Made by a program: the position numbers and the translations under genes. A DNA stretch of 64,000 bases. Source: Neoarius graeffei. Taxonomy: Eukaryota; Chordata; Actinopteri; Siluriformes; Ariidae. This document shows, piece after piece, positions 40,412-52,830 of the stretch. Positions within the stretch are counted from its first letter, which is position 1, and each line of letters starts with the position of its first letter. The stretch is from contig NC_083587.1 in the NCBI RefSeq assembly GCF_027579695.1, forward strand, positions 5,320,001 through 5,384,000, read 5' to 3'. Below the pieces are notes generated by a model, which was not told the DNA's origin, did not search any database, and was given only the letters and a program-made list of their open reading frames with translations.

Positions 40412-42005
40412 CAGTACCTTGCAAAAGTATTCATACCCCTTGAACTTTTTCACATTTTTCCACCTTACAACCACAAACTTAAAAGTTTTTTATTGAGATT
40501 TTATGTGATAGACCAACACAGAGTAGCACATAATTGTGAAGTGAAACAAAAATGATAAATGGTCTTCAAAATTTTAAACAAATAAAAATCTGAAAAATGT
40601 GGTGTGCATTAGTATTCAGCCCCCTGTACTCTGATACCTCTAAATACAATCCAGTGCAATCAATTGCCTTCAGAAGTCATCTAATTAGTTAATAGAGTCC
40701 TGCTGTGTGTAATTTACTCTCAGCATAAATACACTTGTTCTGTGAAGGCCTCAGTGGTTTGTTAGAGAACACTGAAGAACAAACAGCATCATGAAGACCA
40801 AAGAACTCACCAGACAGGTCAGGGATAAAGTTCTGGAGAAGTTTAAAGCAGGGTTAAGTTATAAAAAATATCCCAAGCTCTGAACATCTCAAGAAGCACT
40901 GTTCAATCCATCATTCAAAAATGGAAAAAGTATGGCACAACTGCAAACCTACCAAGACATGGCCATCCACCTAAACTGACAGAGCGAGCAAGGAGAGCAC
41001 TGGTCAGAGAAGCAGCCAAGAGGCCCATGATCACTCAGGAGGAGCTGCAGAAATCCACAGCTCAGGTGGGAGAATCTGTGCACAGGACAACTATAAGTCG
41101 TACACGCCACAAATCTGGCCTTTTTGGAAGAGTGGCAAGAAGACAGCCATTGTTGAAAGACAGGCATAAGAAGCCATGTAGGGGACACAGCAAACATGTA
41201 GAAGAAGGTGCTTTGGTCAGATGAGACCAAAGTTGAACTTTTTGGCCTAAATGCAAAGCGCTGTGTGTGTGGTGGAAAACTAACACTGCTCATCACCCTG
41301 CACACACCATCCCCACTGTGAAACATGGTGGTGGCAGCATCATGCTATGGGGATGCTTTTCTTCAGCAGGGACAAGGAAGCTGTTCAGAGTTGATGGGAA
41401 GATGGATGGAGCTAAATGCAGGGCAATTCTGGAAGAAAACCTGTTGGAGGCTGCAAAAACTTGAGACTGGGAAGGAGATTCACCTTCCAGCAAGACAATG
41501 ACCCTAAACATACAGCCAGAGCTACAATGGAATGGTTTAGATCAAAGAATATTCATGTGTTAGAATGGCCCAGTCAAAGTCCAGACCTAAATCCCATTGA
41601 GCATCTGTGGGAAGACTTGAAAATTGCTGTTAACAGATACTCTCCATACAATCTGGTTGAGCTTGAGTTATTTTGCAAAGAAGAATGGTCAAAAATTTCA
41701 GTGTCTAGATGTGCAAAGCTGGTAGAGACATACCACAAAAGACTTGGAGCTGTAATTGCAGCAAAAGGTGGCTCTACAAAGTATTGACGCAGGGGGGCTG
41801 AAAACTAATGCACATCACATTTTTCAGATTTTTATTTGTTTAAAATTTTGAAGACCATTTATCATTTTCATTTCACTTCACAATTATGTGCTACTCTGTG
41901 TTGGTCTATCACATAAAATCTCAATAAAAAACTTTTAAGTTTGTGGTTGTAAGGTGGAAAAATGTGAAAAAGTTCAAGGGGTATGAATACTTTTGCAAGG
42001 CACTG
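40412..42005 (+). mobile_element. Tc1-like transposon, inactivated
   Basis: 1594 bp between TA dinucleotides (40410-40411, 42006-42007), with termini CAGTACCTTGCAAAAG and inverse CTTTTGCAAGGCACTG and long TIRs of about 200 bp. The transposase is frameshifted. It interrupts a LINE fragment that continues at 42008. Confidence 0.9.
40791..41787 (+). pseudogene. Tc1 transposase, frameshifted
   Basis: Starts MKTKELTRQVRDKVLEKFKA (helix-turn-helix), then a stop near 40881. The middle part is readable in other frames: THRQVRDK-type paired domain, GRPPKLTERARRALV-like region about 40965-41010. The C-terminal frame 41416-41787 has [16 protein letters not shown] (second D), [20 protein letters not shown] (the E, 34 residues later) and a full end at GGSTKY. 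At least two frameshifts, so no active enzyme. Confidence 0.85.
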
Positions 42006-42954
42006 TAAGCGAGGAGGAAGTGTGGCTACCGATTATCACCACCTGGGGTCTGCCTGTCAGAAAGTCAAAGATCCATCTGCAAATGGTCATCTGCTCATGA
42101 AATCGTTAAATATTTCGTCATGATTGCATTTTCTGTGCTCATCCCAAGGCAGTTTTACTTATTAAGTGCAAATTTGCAGCTAAATGCTTTCAAGATCTTG
42201 CAACCTGATTTGATTTTGGTTGCTGGTCACAGCCCATGGTCAGACTGTGAGCTGAGCTTTGTCAGAGATAGCTTTCAGAAAACAGGTTTCGGTGGCCTTT
42301 TTGAAGGACACTTTAGCTTCAGAAAATGCTAAATGTAACTCAAAGAATGTTGAACCTTGGTCCTATCTACTGAGCTGTGCAGGCTCTAAGATGAGCTATA
42401 TTGAACCATAGGATATGTATTTTCTTTTAGAACATGAAGAATTTTGTCCATCAGCTCACTTTGAAAATGTTACCAGAATTTTGTCCATCAGGTCACTTGG
42501 AAAATGTTACCGTTGGAAACAGTTGGTGCATTATGAAATGCAAAATATGATAAAGGAGACTCCAAACACTTGAGCAACTGAAATCCTATAATCAGGCAAG
42601 AATGGGACAACATTTCTCTTTCAAAACTACAGCAGGAGGCGTGGACTACCTGTCAAATTGGGCGGGACGTTCACGCCTCCATAGAGTAACATCAGCTGAT
42701 AAGGCACATCACCACTTGACATCTGGTGACTGTTTTGAAGAAGGCGGAAGTGTTCGCCGAAACTGTCAACAAACGAGGTAACATACTAAAAAATACATAT
42801 CTTAAGAAATGAACTCAAAGAATAGTTATAATAATCAGACATAATGAATTTTCACTACATATTAAAAATTTCTGCTCGCTGCATACATTTGACAAGGGCC
42901 AAAGGCTGTATCCAACTGCATGGAAGAAGCCATGAGTTAAACCCTGTAGCGCAT

Positions 42955-43018
42955 GCTGAAATAGCTCAGTAGGGACAGTATTAGATTGAAGGTCCCTGAT
43001 TCAGTCCTGGGTTTCAGA
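42955..43018 (+). pseudogene. tRNA-Phe pseudogene, anticodon arm deleted
   Basis: GCTGAAATAGCTCAGTAGGG with TTAGATTGAAGGTCCCTG and a TTTCAG end correspond to tRNA-Phe, but about eight bases including the anticodon 3' side are missing. The B box is mutated (TGATTCAGTCC). Confidence 0.75.
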
Positions 43019-43128
43019 ATTGATGGTTTGTGTACACCTTTGACCAAGTGGGTGCTAATTTTTTTGCCAGAGCGAGGTCAGTATATAGCAGTAATTTGAT
43101 GGTAAAAACAATCTTGTAGCTGTGTCTT

Positions 43129-43193
43129 GGTTCCATGGTGTAATGGCTAACACTCTGAATCCAGTGGTCTGAGTTCAACTCTCAGTGGAACCT
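43129..43193 (+). pseudogene. tRNA-Gln pseudogene, 7-base deletion in the anticodon arm
   Basis: GGTTCCATGGTGTAATGGCT ... GTGGAACCT is tRNA-Gln. The normal direct repeat ACTCTGGACTCTG is collapsed to one ACTCTG, removing the anticodon. The acceptor stem is still perfect. Confidence 0.8.
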
Positions 43194-43446
43194 CTGAAGC
43201 TGTTGTTTGCACCTCTTGAAATAATATATTTCAAATGAAGGCTACTTTTGAGCAAGCTTGCATATCCCAAACCCTTTGTTTCCATCAACATGGAACAAGT
43301 TCTCTTCAAGATAGGTATGGTCCACTTCTGCAATTTTGGATCTGAGGTTTATTCCAGTACCATCACAGCTTCAATAATATTGGGCACTATAGGTCTGGAT
43401 TTGGGTGCAACATGTTGGCTCGGGGAGCATTAGAACAGTTGGCAGT

Positions 43447-43790
43447 GGCACGGTGGTGTAGTGGATAACGCTGTCGCCTCACAGCCAGCATGTTCTGGGC
43501 TTGAGCCCAGTGGCTGATGGGGGCCTTTCTGTGTGGAGTATGCATACTCTGCCTGTGCGGGTTTCCTCTGGGTGCTCTGTTTTTCCCTGCAGTCTGAAGA
43601 CATGCAGGTTAGGTTAATTGGTGGGACTAAATTGAGTGTAGGTGTGAATAGTTGTCTTTATGTGTTAGTCCTGTGATGATCTGGTGACTTGTCCAGTATA
43701 TACCCTGCCTCTCGCCCATAGTCAACTGGGATAGGCCCTACCTTGCTTGCGACCCTGCACAGGATAAGTGGTTACAAATAATGGATGGAT
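43447..43790 (+). mobile_element. full-length SINE, tRNA-related head
   Basis: Head GGCACGGTGGTGTAGTGGAT, body CCTTTCTGTGTGGAGTATGC, 3' part with GACTTGTCCAG and a GATGGATGG tail. Diverged relative to the 55271 copy. Confidence 0.85.
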
Positions 43791-44515
43791 GGAAAGCATA
43801 ATTGGCTGTGCCCCTAGAACCAATTCAGAGTGATAACTGCCCATCAATGTTTAACTCACATGGTGTGATGGACCATCCATTGTACCCTCTGTTGCCACAT
43901 TGGATTGTGTGGGTTGGGCTGCGAACAAGCTCAAGTTCTGATCAGATCTTGTGCCCTTTAAATGAAAAACACCTCAGTCAGTCCCCTCAGAATGAAATAG
44001 TGGTCAACTGGTGAATTCTCACTAAGGACTTTCTGGAAAAGCAGCCAGCTAATGACTGTATTATTTAGTGGTGAATAAAAGAAGAGAAAATACAAAGAAA
44101 AAGACCATCTATCTGTCTATCATACCCTAACAATGGCTACTACCTTCCTGGAGCCTTTGGTAATTGCTATGTTTTGGAGTGGTTTTGAGTGATTCAAGCA
44201 ACTAAAGATACATTTTAGAGTTTATGAAATTAAAGTTACTTTCAAAATGAAGCACAATTAGATGAATTGAAAAAGGACCACTGATTTTTAAGAGATTCAT
44301 AAGTGCTTCTCTTTGAGGCAATCTCATGTGTGTATATGAATTTCCTGTGTCCTGCAATCAGTTGAGTTACTGTATTTCAAAGACACATTCAGATACAAGG
44401 AATCGATTGACATTTTGCGAAACAACCAGAGAATCTCTTGTTTTGGAGAACATTTCCCTCACCAGAAAAAGGTTTCCCCTGTCCTGAAAACAACAGGACC
44501 TGTAAAGGAGGGAAC

Positions 44516-44589
44516 TGGCCAGTACAGGGATCAAACATGTGACCTTGGCATTATTAGCACCATGCTCTAACCAACTGAGCTAACTGGCC
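44516..44589 (-). tRNA. tRNA-Ile (AAT), nearly intact, possibly pseudogene
   Basis: 74 nt. Acceptor GGCCAGT/ACTGGCC paired; A box TTAGCTCAGTTGG; anticodon arm TGGTG CTAATAA TGCCA giving AAT; B box GTTTGATCC. One mismatch in the T stem (ACATG/CCTGT), and the B box lacks the usual TTCGA. It could be transcribed but looks drifted. Confidence 0.6.
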
Positions 44590-45279
44590 AAGGAAAAGAA
44601 ATGTCATGGCTGCTGAGGTGCTTCACTAAATAGTGATGAGTTGGTGACTTTCCCTTGAACAGATATCTTTTCTCTTGATTATTGTTTTGAAGCCCTCAGT
44701 TTGACCCACTCACATATTTACACAGGGGGATGAAAATCCCAACATCCAGTCTGAAAAACTTATTCTATCTACTGAGCAAAGTCAGCATGGATAGCTTTAA
44801 CAATGTGAAAGAAGGATGCACACCTACTTCCTTTCTTCAACATGGTGGTCCAAAAGCCACCATGTGCTCTGAAGAACCACTTCTCGCTAAGCTCGACCCA
44901 ATTGCTCTCACTGAACAATAAAGCAACATCTGCTTCCTGAAACATGTGTCAAAAGAAGGAGAAGCAGGCCAAGGGTCCCATGTCAGGAAATTAGGTAGTT
45001 TTAAAAGACTGGAGCCTTGAAGATCACTGAGGAAAAGGCTTCTTCCTGTCCTGAAAACAACACATCCAATAATGGATGGAAATGGCCGGTACAGGGATGC
45101 TTTTATGGCTGAGGACTACAGGTGACTGGCTAACTTTCGGACTGCAGTTGTCATGAACAGTTTTGCACTCAAGTTTCCATCAATGAACAGTTTATAACAT
45201 CAACAAAACAGACTCGATGTTAAAAATTTTATAATCATGCTGTTATCACCCAAATGAGCTTCTTCAAAAAAAGCTTCTG

Positions 45280-45690
45280 CTCACAGTCTGACCATGGGCT
45301 GTAACCAGCAACCAAAATCAAATCAGGTTACAAGATCTTGAAAGGATTTAGGTGCAAAGTTGCACTTAATAAGTACAAATTGCCTTGGTATGAGCAGAGA
45401 AAATGCAATCATGATGAAATATTTTATGATTTCATCAGCAGATGACAATTTGCAGATGGATCTTTGACTTTCTGACAGGCAGATAATTGGACAGGTGGTG
45501 ATAATTGGTAGCCACACTTCCACCTCACTGATCCTGAACAGAGGTGCGCCACTGGGCTGTGTGCTCAGTCCCCTCATGTACTCCTTGTTCACCCATGACT
45601 GTACTGCTAAATACAGCACCAACATCATCAACAAGTTTGCTGATGGCACTACCATCTTGGGCCTCCTTACGGACAATGATGAAACAGCAT
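45280..45690 (+). repeat. right arm of the inverted repeat
   Basis: Counterpart of 40262-42260 without the Tc1 element. Divergence between the arms is visible, so the duplication is old. Confidence 0.7.
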
Positions 45691-45809
45691 GCAGAGAGGA
45701 AGTGAAGGCATTAGCTAGCTGGTGCCAGGACAACAACCTCTCTCTCAACGTCAGTAAAACTAAGGAGATGATAGTGGACTACAGGAGACAGCAAGGGAGG
45801 ACACACTAG
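45495..45809 (+). pseudogene. LINE reverse transcriptase fragment
   Basis: Reads TSLILNRGAPLGCVLSPLMY, FTHDCTAKYSTNIINKFADG (ADD changed to ADG), LASWCQDNNLSLNVSKTKEM and IVDYRRQQGRTH. Part of a CR1/L2/Rex1-group LINE interrupted after 45809; the C-terminal part resumes near 46850. Confidence 0.75.
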
Positions 45810-45919
45810 CCCATCTAGTCATAGACATTTTTAGGGCATCATTTGTGACAAAATCACAGACAGATGGTCTTCTTCTTTGTTTCTTCTCTTATTCACCATG
45901 AATAAAAATAATAATAATA

Positions 45920-46690
45920 AAAAAGCCCCAAGACAAGGAATGACACTTTCAGCCTTGACTTTGCTCCATTTTGGCAACCACTCAGGGATTAATGCACTGG
46001 ACCTGAAATGCACTGGGGTTCTTTTCAGTGCAAGTTGAAGCCTGCCTTCATGGTGTAAGCTGGTGGTGTCAACTGACCCTTTTATAGTGTTTGCCAATTA
46101 ATTTCATCAAGGGTGTCATCTATTTCATTTACATTACAGAACTTTGAAAATGAGAATGCTGTCAGATTTGTGGAAATCCCAGATTCACAAATGTGGTCCC
46201 AGAATATGTTCGGTGCAGTAGATTTGATATTGTTTCCTTATCAAATGCATGCACTTCCCCCAGAACTGCTGGTAATGAGCAGAATAATAGAATGAGGTGT
46301 GTTGGAAGAAGAGAAAATATAATAGAAGGCAGCACAAGTTGCTTGGAAACCATCCATGAAGGCAGAAAACCCTTTTGCCTTCTTACACTCACAGCTAATA
46401 TACCCTCCTGGGCAGGGAATTGAACACTGGTCTTCTGCATGACAGGCAGAGATACTGGCCACTATACTTATGAGGACAAAGGTCACCACCTTGTATAGAT
46501 CATGGACAGTTCTGAAAAACTTAAAAAAAAACAAGACAAGGAATGACCCTTTCAGCCTTGACTTTGCTCAATTTTGGCAGTCACTCAGGGATTATAATGC
46601 ATTGGACCTGAAATGCACTGGGGTTCTTTTCAGTGCAAGCTGAACCCTGCCTTCAAGGTGTTAGCTGGTGGTGTCAACTGATGTTCGGTG
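45920..46690 (+). repeat. direct repeat of about 160 bp, 610 bp apart
   Basis: GACAAGGAATGAC...AGCCTTGACTTTGCTC followed by GGACCTGAAATGCACTGGGG occurs at about 45930-46090 and 46538-46690, with the tRNA-Asp relic between. This resembles two units of a tRNA-containing tandem array placed inside the LINE. Confidence 0.6.
46404..46476 (-). tRNA. tRNA-Asp (GTC), diverged, probably pseudogene
   Basis: TCCTCATAAGTATAGTGG A-box region, anticodon loop CTGTCAT, B-box region GTGTTCAATTCCC, acceptor end CCAGGAG with mismatches to TCCTCAT. About 72 nt; T-stem and acceptor mismatches argue for a relic. A truncated tRNA-Ile 3' half may lie at 45077-45100. Confidence 0.55.
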
Positions 46691-46849
46691 CAAGAGATTT
46701 TATATTGTGTCTTTTATTGACAGTTTGTCCCTGCTCAGAGAAATGCTGAAGATTGATTACTAAATTAAATAATAATGGGTCTTTTAGACAGCACAGCGTG
46801 TTGTTCTGCATGGCTCTTGACTCCCATCATGGACCCCAAACACTTCGGC

Positions 46850-47540
46850 ACTGGCTAAAAAAGGTCTTCAGAGGCTCCATTTCCTGAGGACTCTGAGGAA
46901 AGCAAAACTACCTCAACAGCTGCTGATGAACTTCTCCAGGTGCACAATAGAGTCACTGATCATGCACTGCATCACTCGGGCTGCACCTTGGAAGACAAGA
47001 AGACCCTGCAGCGCATCATAAAAACAGCTCAGCGGATCACAGGCACTCCACTTCCATCACTGGAAGAAATTCATCACTCTCGGTGCACCCGCAGAGCCAA
47101 AAACATTATCAAGGACCCAACCCGTCCTGGACACAGACTCTTTACCCCCTGGAAAGCGCTACAGAACTCTGTATACCCGCACAACCTGGCTGAGGAATAG
47201 TTTTTACCCATTAGCTATCACACTACTGAACTCACAGCACTCACTGCCTCCGCCAACTAATCCACAGGTCTGACCAGCACACCTCCACTCACTCACTGCT
47301 GCTATACTACTGTGCAATACAGCCCATGGCATTTGACCGGTTCTGTATATTCTATGCTGTACATTATTATATCAACACTAGTGCAATAACATAGTAGTAC
47401 AATATTCCTCTATGTGCAATACTCATGCACTTTATCATATACATAATCTTACTCCTTCATTTGTACATATTACCTTAATAATTCTGAACATCAGCACTAT
47501 TTAATCTCTCCTAAGTTTGGTGAGAAAAGCAAATGCTAAA
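46850..47540 (+). pseudogene. LINE C-terminal and 3' fragment
   Basis: 46940-47200 reads CTLEDKKTLQRIIKTAQRIT, GTPLPSLEEIHHSRCTRRAK and NIIKDPTRPGHRLFTPWKAL, the usual C-terminus of this LINE group, followed by AT-rich 3' sequence to about 47540. Confidence 0.7.
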
Positions 47541-48550
47541 CATCTTTTGCAATGCTCAGCTGTAAGTGTAGAGGTACAGTTTAGAGGTACCTATGGTATT
47601 TTGGTCAAAACAGAGTGTACATGTATATACATTTACTGTAACACAGATTTGAAAAACAATAGGCTTTAACACACCATTTACTGTGAGCATTGAGTGTATA
47701 GAAGAGAAAAGGCCTGGGAGTAGACAGTGCCGAGTGTGTTCATTAGAGCGCTGGCTTTATTTTGACAGATGGGTTTGATGTTTTGCATGTTGGTTTATTT
47801 TGCCCAACTGGTGAAATGAATAAGATTTCCCTGTAAATGAAACTTGGAGTGTAAGAATGAGGTTAGTGTTGGTGAAAATGCAGCTAATTTAGAACTTTAT
47901 AGATTCTGTATTAAATTTTGCATTTGATAGAGCTGATAAAGTAAGGTCTGATATTTGTTATTGCATTCCTTTCTGTGCTGCTGTTGGTAACTTAAAGAAG
48001 TAAGTGGCATTTTAACAATGCTGGGTCATTTTAACTCAGTGAAAAGAGTTATGCATTTCACCTGGCAGGTTGGGTTACTTTAACAAGGCCATTAATTTAA
48101 ATTTACATAATGGTTGGATTCTTATTTCAACCCAATATTTTGGTTATATTGAGTGCAATGCTGGGGTAAACTTACCAAATCAATGACTTGTTGTTTTTTA
48201 TTGGCTCCTTATTGTCCTTAATTAGTCATTAGCCTAACCATTGTTTATTCATTGTTAATCATGGCTAATCTTTAATGATAAATTATCGTTGGACACTATT
48301 AAATTAAATGTGTTCAATCTGTAAGTGTTTACAGCTATATTGGATATACAGCTATACTGGCCTGTGCCAAATACTCTCATGATCTGACCAAATTGTGCAA
48401 GACATTACTTTCATTGTACCAGAATTTTTTTCCCTCTCCTTTATTATTATCCAAACAAAACATGTCTTATTTTGATTTCCTGTAGACCCTTTGCACACAA
48501 CCTGACGCATCATGTGATAATTTCACCTGGGTGACAAACAAACACAGTCT
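47541..48550. other. no gene seen
   Basis: AT-rich unique-looking sequence without recognisable coding frames, tRNA or repeats. Confidence 0.4.
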
Positions 48551-48559
48551 TTTGTGCAA

Positions 48560-48785
48560 GCAAGGCCTGGTCTGTCCTCCCCCTCCACCTCCTGGGACAG
48601 AACAGCCCCCAGCCCTCTGTCCGACACATCCGTCTGCAAAACAAAGGGGAGAGAAAAGTCAGAGGAGTGTAACAGTGGCCCCCCACACAATGCAGCCTTT
48701 ACCTTAGAGAAAGCCTGCTGGCATTGCTCCATCCACTGGACCGGATCTGCTGCCCTCTTTTTAGTTAGATCAGTCTGTGTGCTGG
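48560..48785 (-). pseudogene. Gmr1-type RNase H fragment
   Basis: Reads DLTKKRAADPVQWMEQCQQA, LLHSSDFSLPFVLQTDVSDR and GLGAVLSQEVEGEDRP, homologous to residues in the 15782-17419 RT-RNase H frame, with the catalytic Asp kept but the surroundings truncated at both ends. An older copy of the same family. Confidence 0.85.
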
Positions 48786-48949
48786 TGTATGCTGACTCAC
48801 CAAGCCCATGAGATTTTACACTTGCATATGTGCTTTTCATGTATAAAAGCACCATAAAAACATCAGGGGTCATTGGGCTTGGGATCAACACACCCATCTA
48901 GAGTCTTAAATTTCAGATTTTTTTTTTCAGAATTTTTTTTTCCTCCCCA

Positions 48950-49025
48950 GCACATGTGCTGTCAAGGCTAGGGCTCTCAAGGCCAGGGCTCTCGAGGCCA
49001 GGGCTGACAAGGCCAAGGCCTTTGA
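48950..49025. repeat. short tandem CAAGGCCAGGGCTCT units
   Basis: Four to five degenerate 16-bp units. Confidence 0.6.
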
Positions 49026-49284
49026 AAAAGTGGTGGAAGTGGACAGAGAACATACAAAAACCATCAGAAAGGGTTCTACACACCCCTGCACAGTGTTAGC
49101 CCATAAAGAATATGAATATGATTTATGAATATGATTTTTTTTCAGAAAATCAAAATTATTTCCCCAGTGCATGCTACTGATGCAAGTACCAATACTGAGA
49201 AGTCCAAGTGTCCAATTGGTGAAAGTGGCCAGAAAAAAAGTGGTTCATGTTGACAGAAAACTCACAAAAAAACATCATTGTCAT

Positions 49285-49610
49285 TAAATAAATCCCAGCT
49301 CACATAAGTCGGGAAGTTCAGCATACTTGCTGACCAAGTATGTACAGTGTTAGCCCAAAAAGAATCAGATTTTTTTTTTACATTGTCATTTAATAAATCT
49401 AAGATCACTCAAGTCGGGAAGGTCAGCATACTTGCTGACCATACCAGGGAGAAGCTGAAGTGGCCCTGCATTACCTGCTGTGACCATCAGATGGCAATAA
49501 ATCTAAGTTCACTTAAGTCAGGAAGTTCAGCACCATTGCTGACCATTCCAGGGAAGAAGCTGAGGTGGCCCTGCATTACCTGATCTGACCACCAGATGGC
49601 CATAGTAAGA
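49285..49610. repeat. tandem repeat, unit about 105 bp
   Basis: AAATCTAAG(A/T)TCACT...GTGGCCCTGCATTACCTG occurs at about 49393-49495 and 49498-49605, with a partial unit at 49285-49345. No coding content. Confidence 0.7.
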
Positions 49611-50456
49611 TATATTGGCCTCCAGTGAGGTTTTGCAGGCAGACTGGTGTACCAGAGAGCCCAAAACAAAGGAAGGGCCATTAAGCAGGACAAAGAGCTG
49701 TGGGGGGTTGGGTTGCAGCCTGGGTTAGGAAGTTGGGTTGCAGTTCCATGGCCTGATTAGATAAAAAATGTTGAAAAATGGAATTAAAAGTTAAATCTAT
49801 CCCAAAGCCTCCAAACTTGTTATATGAATATTGGCCAATATACAGGTGCTACTCAGTGGGTCCAAGGGTCCAGGGTTGGGTTGCTTTCAGCAAAGTTTTG
49901 GCCACAGCTGTGACTGTCTATCTTGGCAGAGAACAGCAAACTTATGGTTAGTTCCCTGTAATCTAATGTCTTTTTATTTTTCTGTATTTCCTGGTAGTCC
50001 TCTCTCTCTCAATCCTCTCTCTCTTTGATGATGATTAAGTCCTGACTTTTATTTACCATGGGCATCAGGCAGAAACATGACAAAGTCCCACAGTTCAGAA
50101 AAATGGCAAAGTCCCACTGTTAGGGTTCTTCACCTCTTGCCCTCAGCCTCCAGAGAGTGATTACCCCATCTTGAGATCAGTCCCCCTGTGTCACCCAGAC
50201 GTCTGGGAGTGAATCGCAAAAAAAAGACAGGAACCCCATAAGTTCGCAATCTTTTATTCACAAGTCCCCAGTGAGATGAGAGAATACAGGGGATTTTATA
50301 TGTGTGTGTTATCTGTGTGGATGAAATGACATCATTTTGATATCTGTGTCTGTGTGTATAAGAATAAGTGTGACATCACTGAAGACCTTGACGCTGTTCA
50401 GACATTTCTGATCAATAATACACATTTCATATCAAAATAAGCAGAATGTTCTGATA

Positions 50457-50536
50457 ATATGATAGCATAGGGCTGTCCCTGATGCACAGCCTGTTCTCAT
50501 GATATGATAGCAATGTTCAGACAGAGTGGAATTTTT

Positions 50537-50537
<1 letters not shown>
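50457..50537. repeat. 81-bp target duplication, left copy
   Basis: ATATGATAGCATAGGGCTGT ... GGAATTTTTA, one mismatch (G/A near the end) to 52831-52911. Its length is unusual for a LINE duplication. Confidence 0.9.
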
Positions 50538-50581
<44 letters not shown>

Positions 50582-52830
50582 TTTATTTGTATGGCACATT
50601 TAAAACCAAAGTGCTTCACAGTAAAATAGTAAGAAAAATAAAATAGAATAAAAATAAATTAAAAGAAATAAATACAAAATATACAGAAATATACAGGTAC
50701 CAGTACTGACAGATGAGACAGAGCAAACAAGACAGGAAAGAAACAACAGCACAGCAATACAACAATACATACAGTAATAGGGTCTCCATCCCAGAATCCC
50801 ACAATTTCAAAGGTCATTGAAGGCAAGTCTAAACAGGTGTGTTTTGAGAGAGGTTTTAAACACTGACACCTCAGATGCAGATCTCAGTTCCTGTGGTAGA
50901 CTATTCCAGAGACGTGGGGCATAGACACTAAAGGCCCTGTCCCCTTTCATGGAAAGCCGTGCACGTGGGACCATCAGCTGTCCCTGGGATGCAGATCTCA
51001 GTGACTGTAAAGGGACATATGGACTTAACATTTCCGCTATATATGTTGGAGCACGTCCATGTAATGCTTTAAAAACTGTCAGTGCTACTTTGTACTGGAT
51101 TCTAAACTTCACAGGGAGCCAATGTAGGTCCGCCAATATGGGTGTGATGTGATCTCTTTTCCTGGCTCCAGTAAGTAGCCTGGCTGCTGCGTTTTGGACT
51201 AGCTGTAAATGTGCAAGAGATGATTCACAAATGCCAGTGTAAAGTGCATTACAATAGTCCAGTCTTGAGGAAATAAAAGCATGTATGAGTTTCTCAAGAT
51301 CTGGTACCGTTAAAAAAGATTTTAACTTGGCTATGGACCTAAGCTGAAAAAAGCTGCCCTTTACAACAGCATTTATCTGCTTATCAAATTTTAGCTCTGA
51401 GTCAAATAGTACACCAAGATTTCTGACTAGGGGTTTGCTAAAAGCAGTTAGAGGGCCAAGATCTTTCTTCAGGGCCTCAGTTTTGTTAGGAGGTCCAAAT
51501 AGTATTACCTCAGTTTTGTTGGCATTTAACTGCAAAAAACTGTGAGCCATCCATGTTTTGACCTCTGTGATGCAGTCACTGAGCAATTTCATGGAGCCCT
51601 GGCTTCCAATGGACAGAGGAAGGTACAGTTGCAGATCATCTGCATAAAAATGAAATGAAATGTTGTGCTTGTGCAGGATTTGACCTAGAGGAAGCATATA
51701 AAGAGAGAAAAGAAGAGGGCCCAAAATGGACCCTTGTGGGACTCCAGAGGTCAAGGTAGCTGGTGTGGATGAAAAGGTCCCAATGTTAACTGTGTAAGAT
51801 CTGTGCTTAATGTAGGAAATAAACCACTGTAGAGCCATGCCTCTAATACCCACACAATGTTCTAGACGCTCAATGAGAATGTCATGGTCCACTGTATCAA
51901 AAGCAGCACTCAGATCTAATAAAACCAGTATAGAACAATTTCCAGAATCTGCATTCATTAACAGGTCATTTGTAACTTTAACAAGAGCAGACTCTGTGCT
52001 GTGAAATGCCCTGAAACCTGACTGAAAAGTTTCAAAGATGTTATTGCTCTGCAGAAAAGATGTCAGTTGGACAGAGATAACTTTTTCTAGAACTTTACTT
52101 AGAAATGGTAGTTTAGATATAGGCCTATAGTTACTTAAGTTGTTTGCATCCAAATTATGCTTCTTTAAAAGAGGCTGGACTATGGCCTGTTTGAAGCAGT
52201 TAGGAACTGTACCATGCACAAGGCTAGAATTTATAATAGCCAGAACATCATAACCAATAGTATCAAAGTTTGCTTTAAAAAACCAGGAGGGCATTACATC
52301 ATTTGCAGAGGTAGAGGATTTCATGTGTCTGATAATGTCTGATAGATTAGAATATGAAATCAATTCAAAACATTCAAAAGTCATAGTAGCTGGTGTGTAA
52401 ATAGGTCTTATTCCAGTGATTAATATGTTGGACCTAATGCTTTCCACCTTACCAACAAAGAACTTCAAAAAGTCCTCGCAGTTTTTGTGTGATGCATTTG
52501 GACCCCTACATGGTGTCGGATTTAAAACTGAATTTATTTTCTTAAATAAAAATGCAGGTTTGTGCTGATTTATGGTGATCAACCCAGAAAAATACTTTGC
52601 TTTTTCGGATGCAGCCAGCTCTTGGAAAATACACAAACTTGACTTAAACATCTCGAGTGACACCTGAAGCCTATCATTTTTCCATCTACGCTCTGCTCTT
52701 CTACAAGCTTGTCTTGCAGAACGAACAGTCTCATTCAGCCAAGGTTGAGATTTAAATCTGGGGTTGTAAATTCTAAGAGAAGCAGCCACATCTAATGCTA
52801 AGCCACAGTTACTCATAAAAACAGACACAG
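50538..52830 (-). mobile_element. 5'-truncated L2 LINE
   Basis: The minus-strand element lacks ORF1 and the endonuclease; it ends in a (TTAC)n tail (50538-50580). It is flanked by an 81-bp duplication (50457-50537 and 52831-52911). Confidence 0.9.

Larger units (their letters stand above)
40262..42260 (-). repeat. left arm of a large inverted repeat (LINE-derived, Tc1 inside)
   Basis: 40262-40411 plus 42006-42260 match the reverse complement of about 45280-45690, including LINE coding (GAPLGCVLSPLMYSLF in opposite senses) and flanking GATCCATCTGCAAATGGTCA-type sequence. About 3 kb separates the arms. Confidence 0.7.

Noticed and set aside
40102-40555. Frames with runs of Tyr-Ile
   Set aside because: Cross the (TA)n microsatellite; only the LINE part (GAPLGCVLSP) is meaningful.
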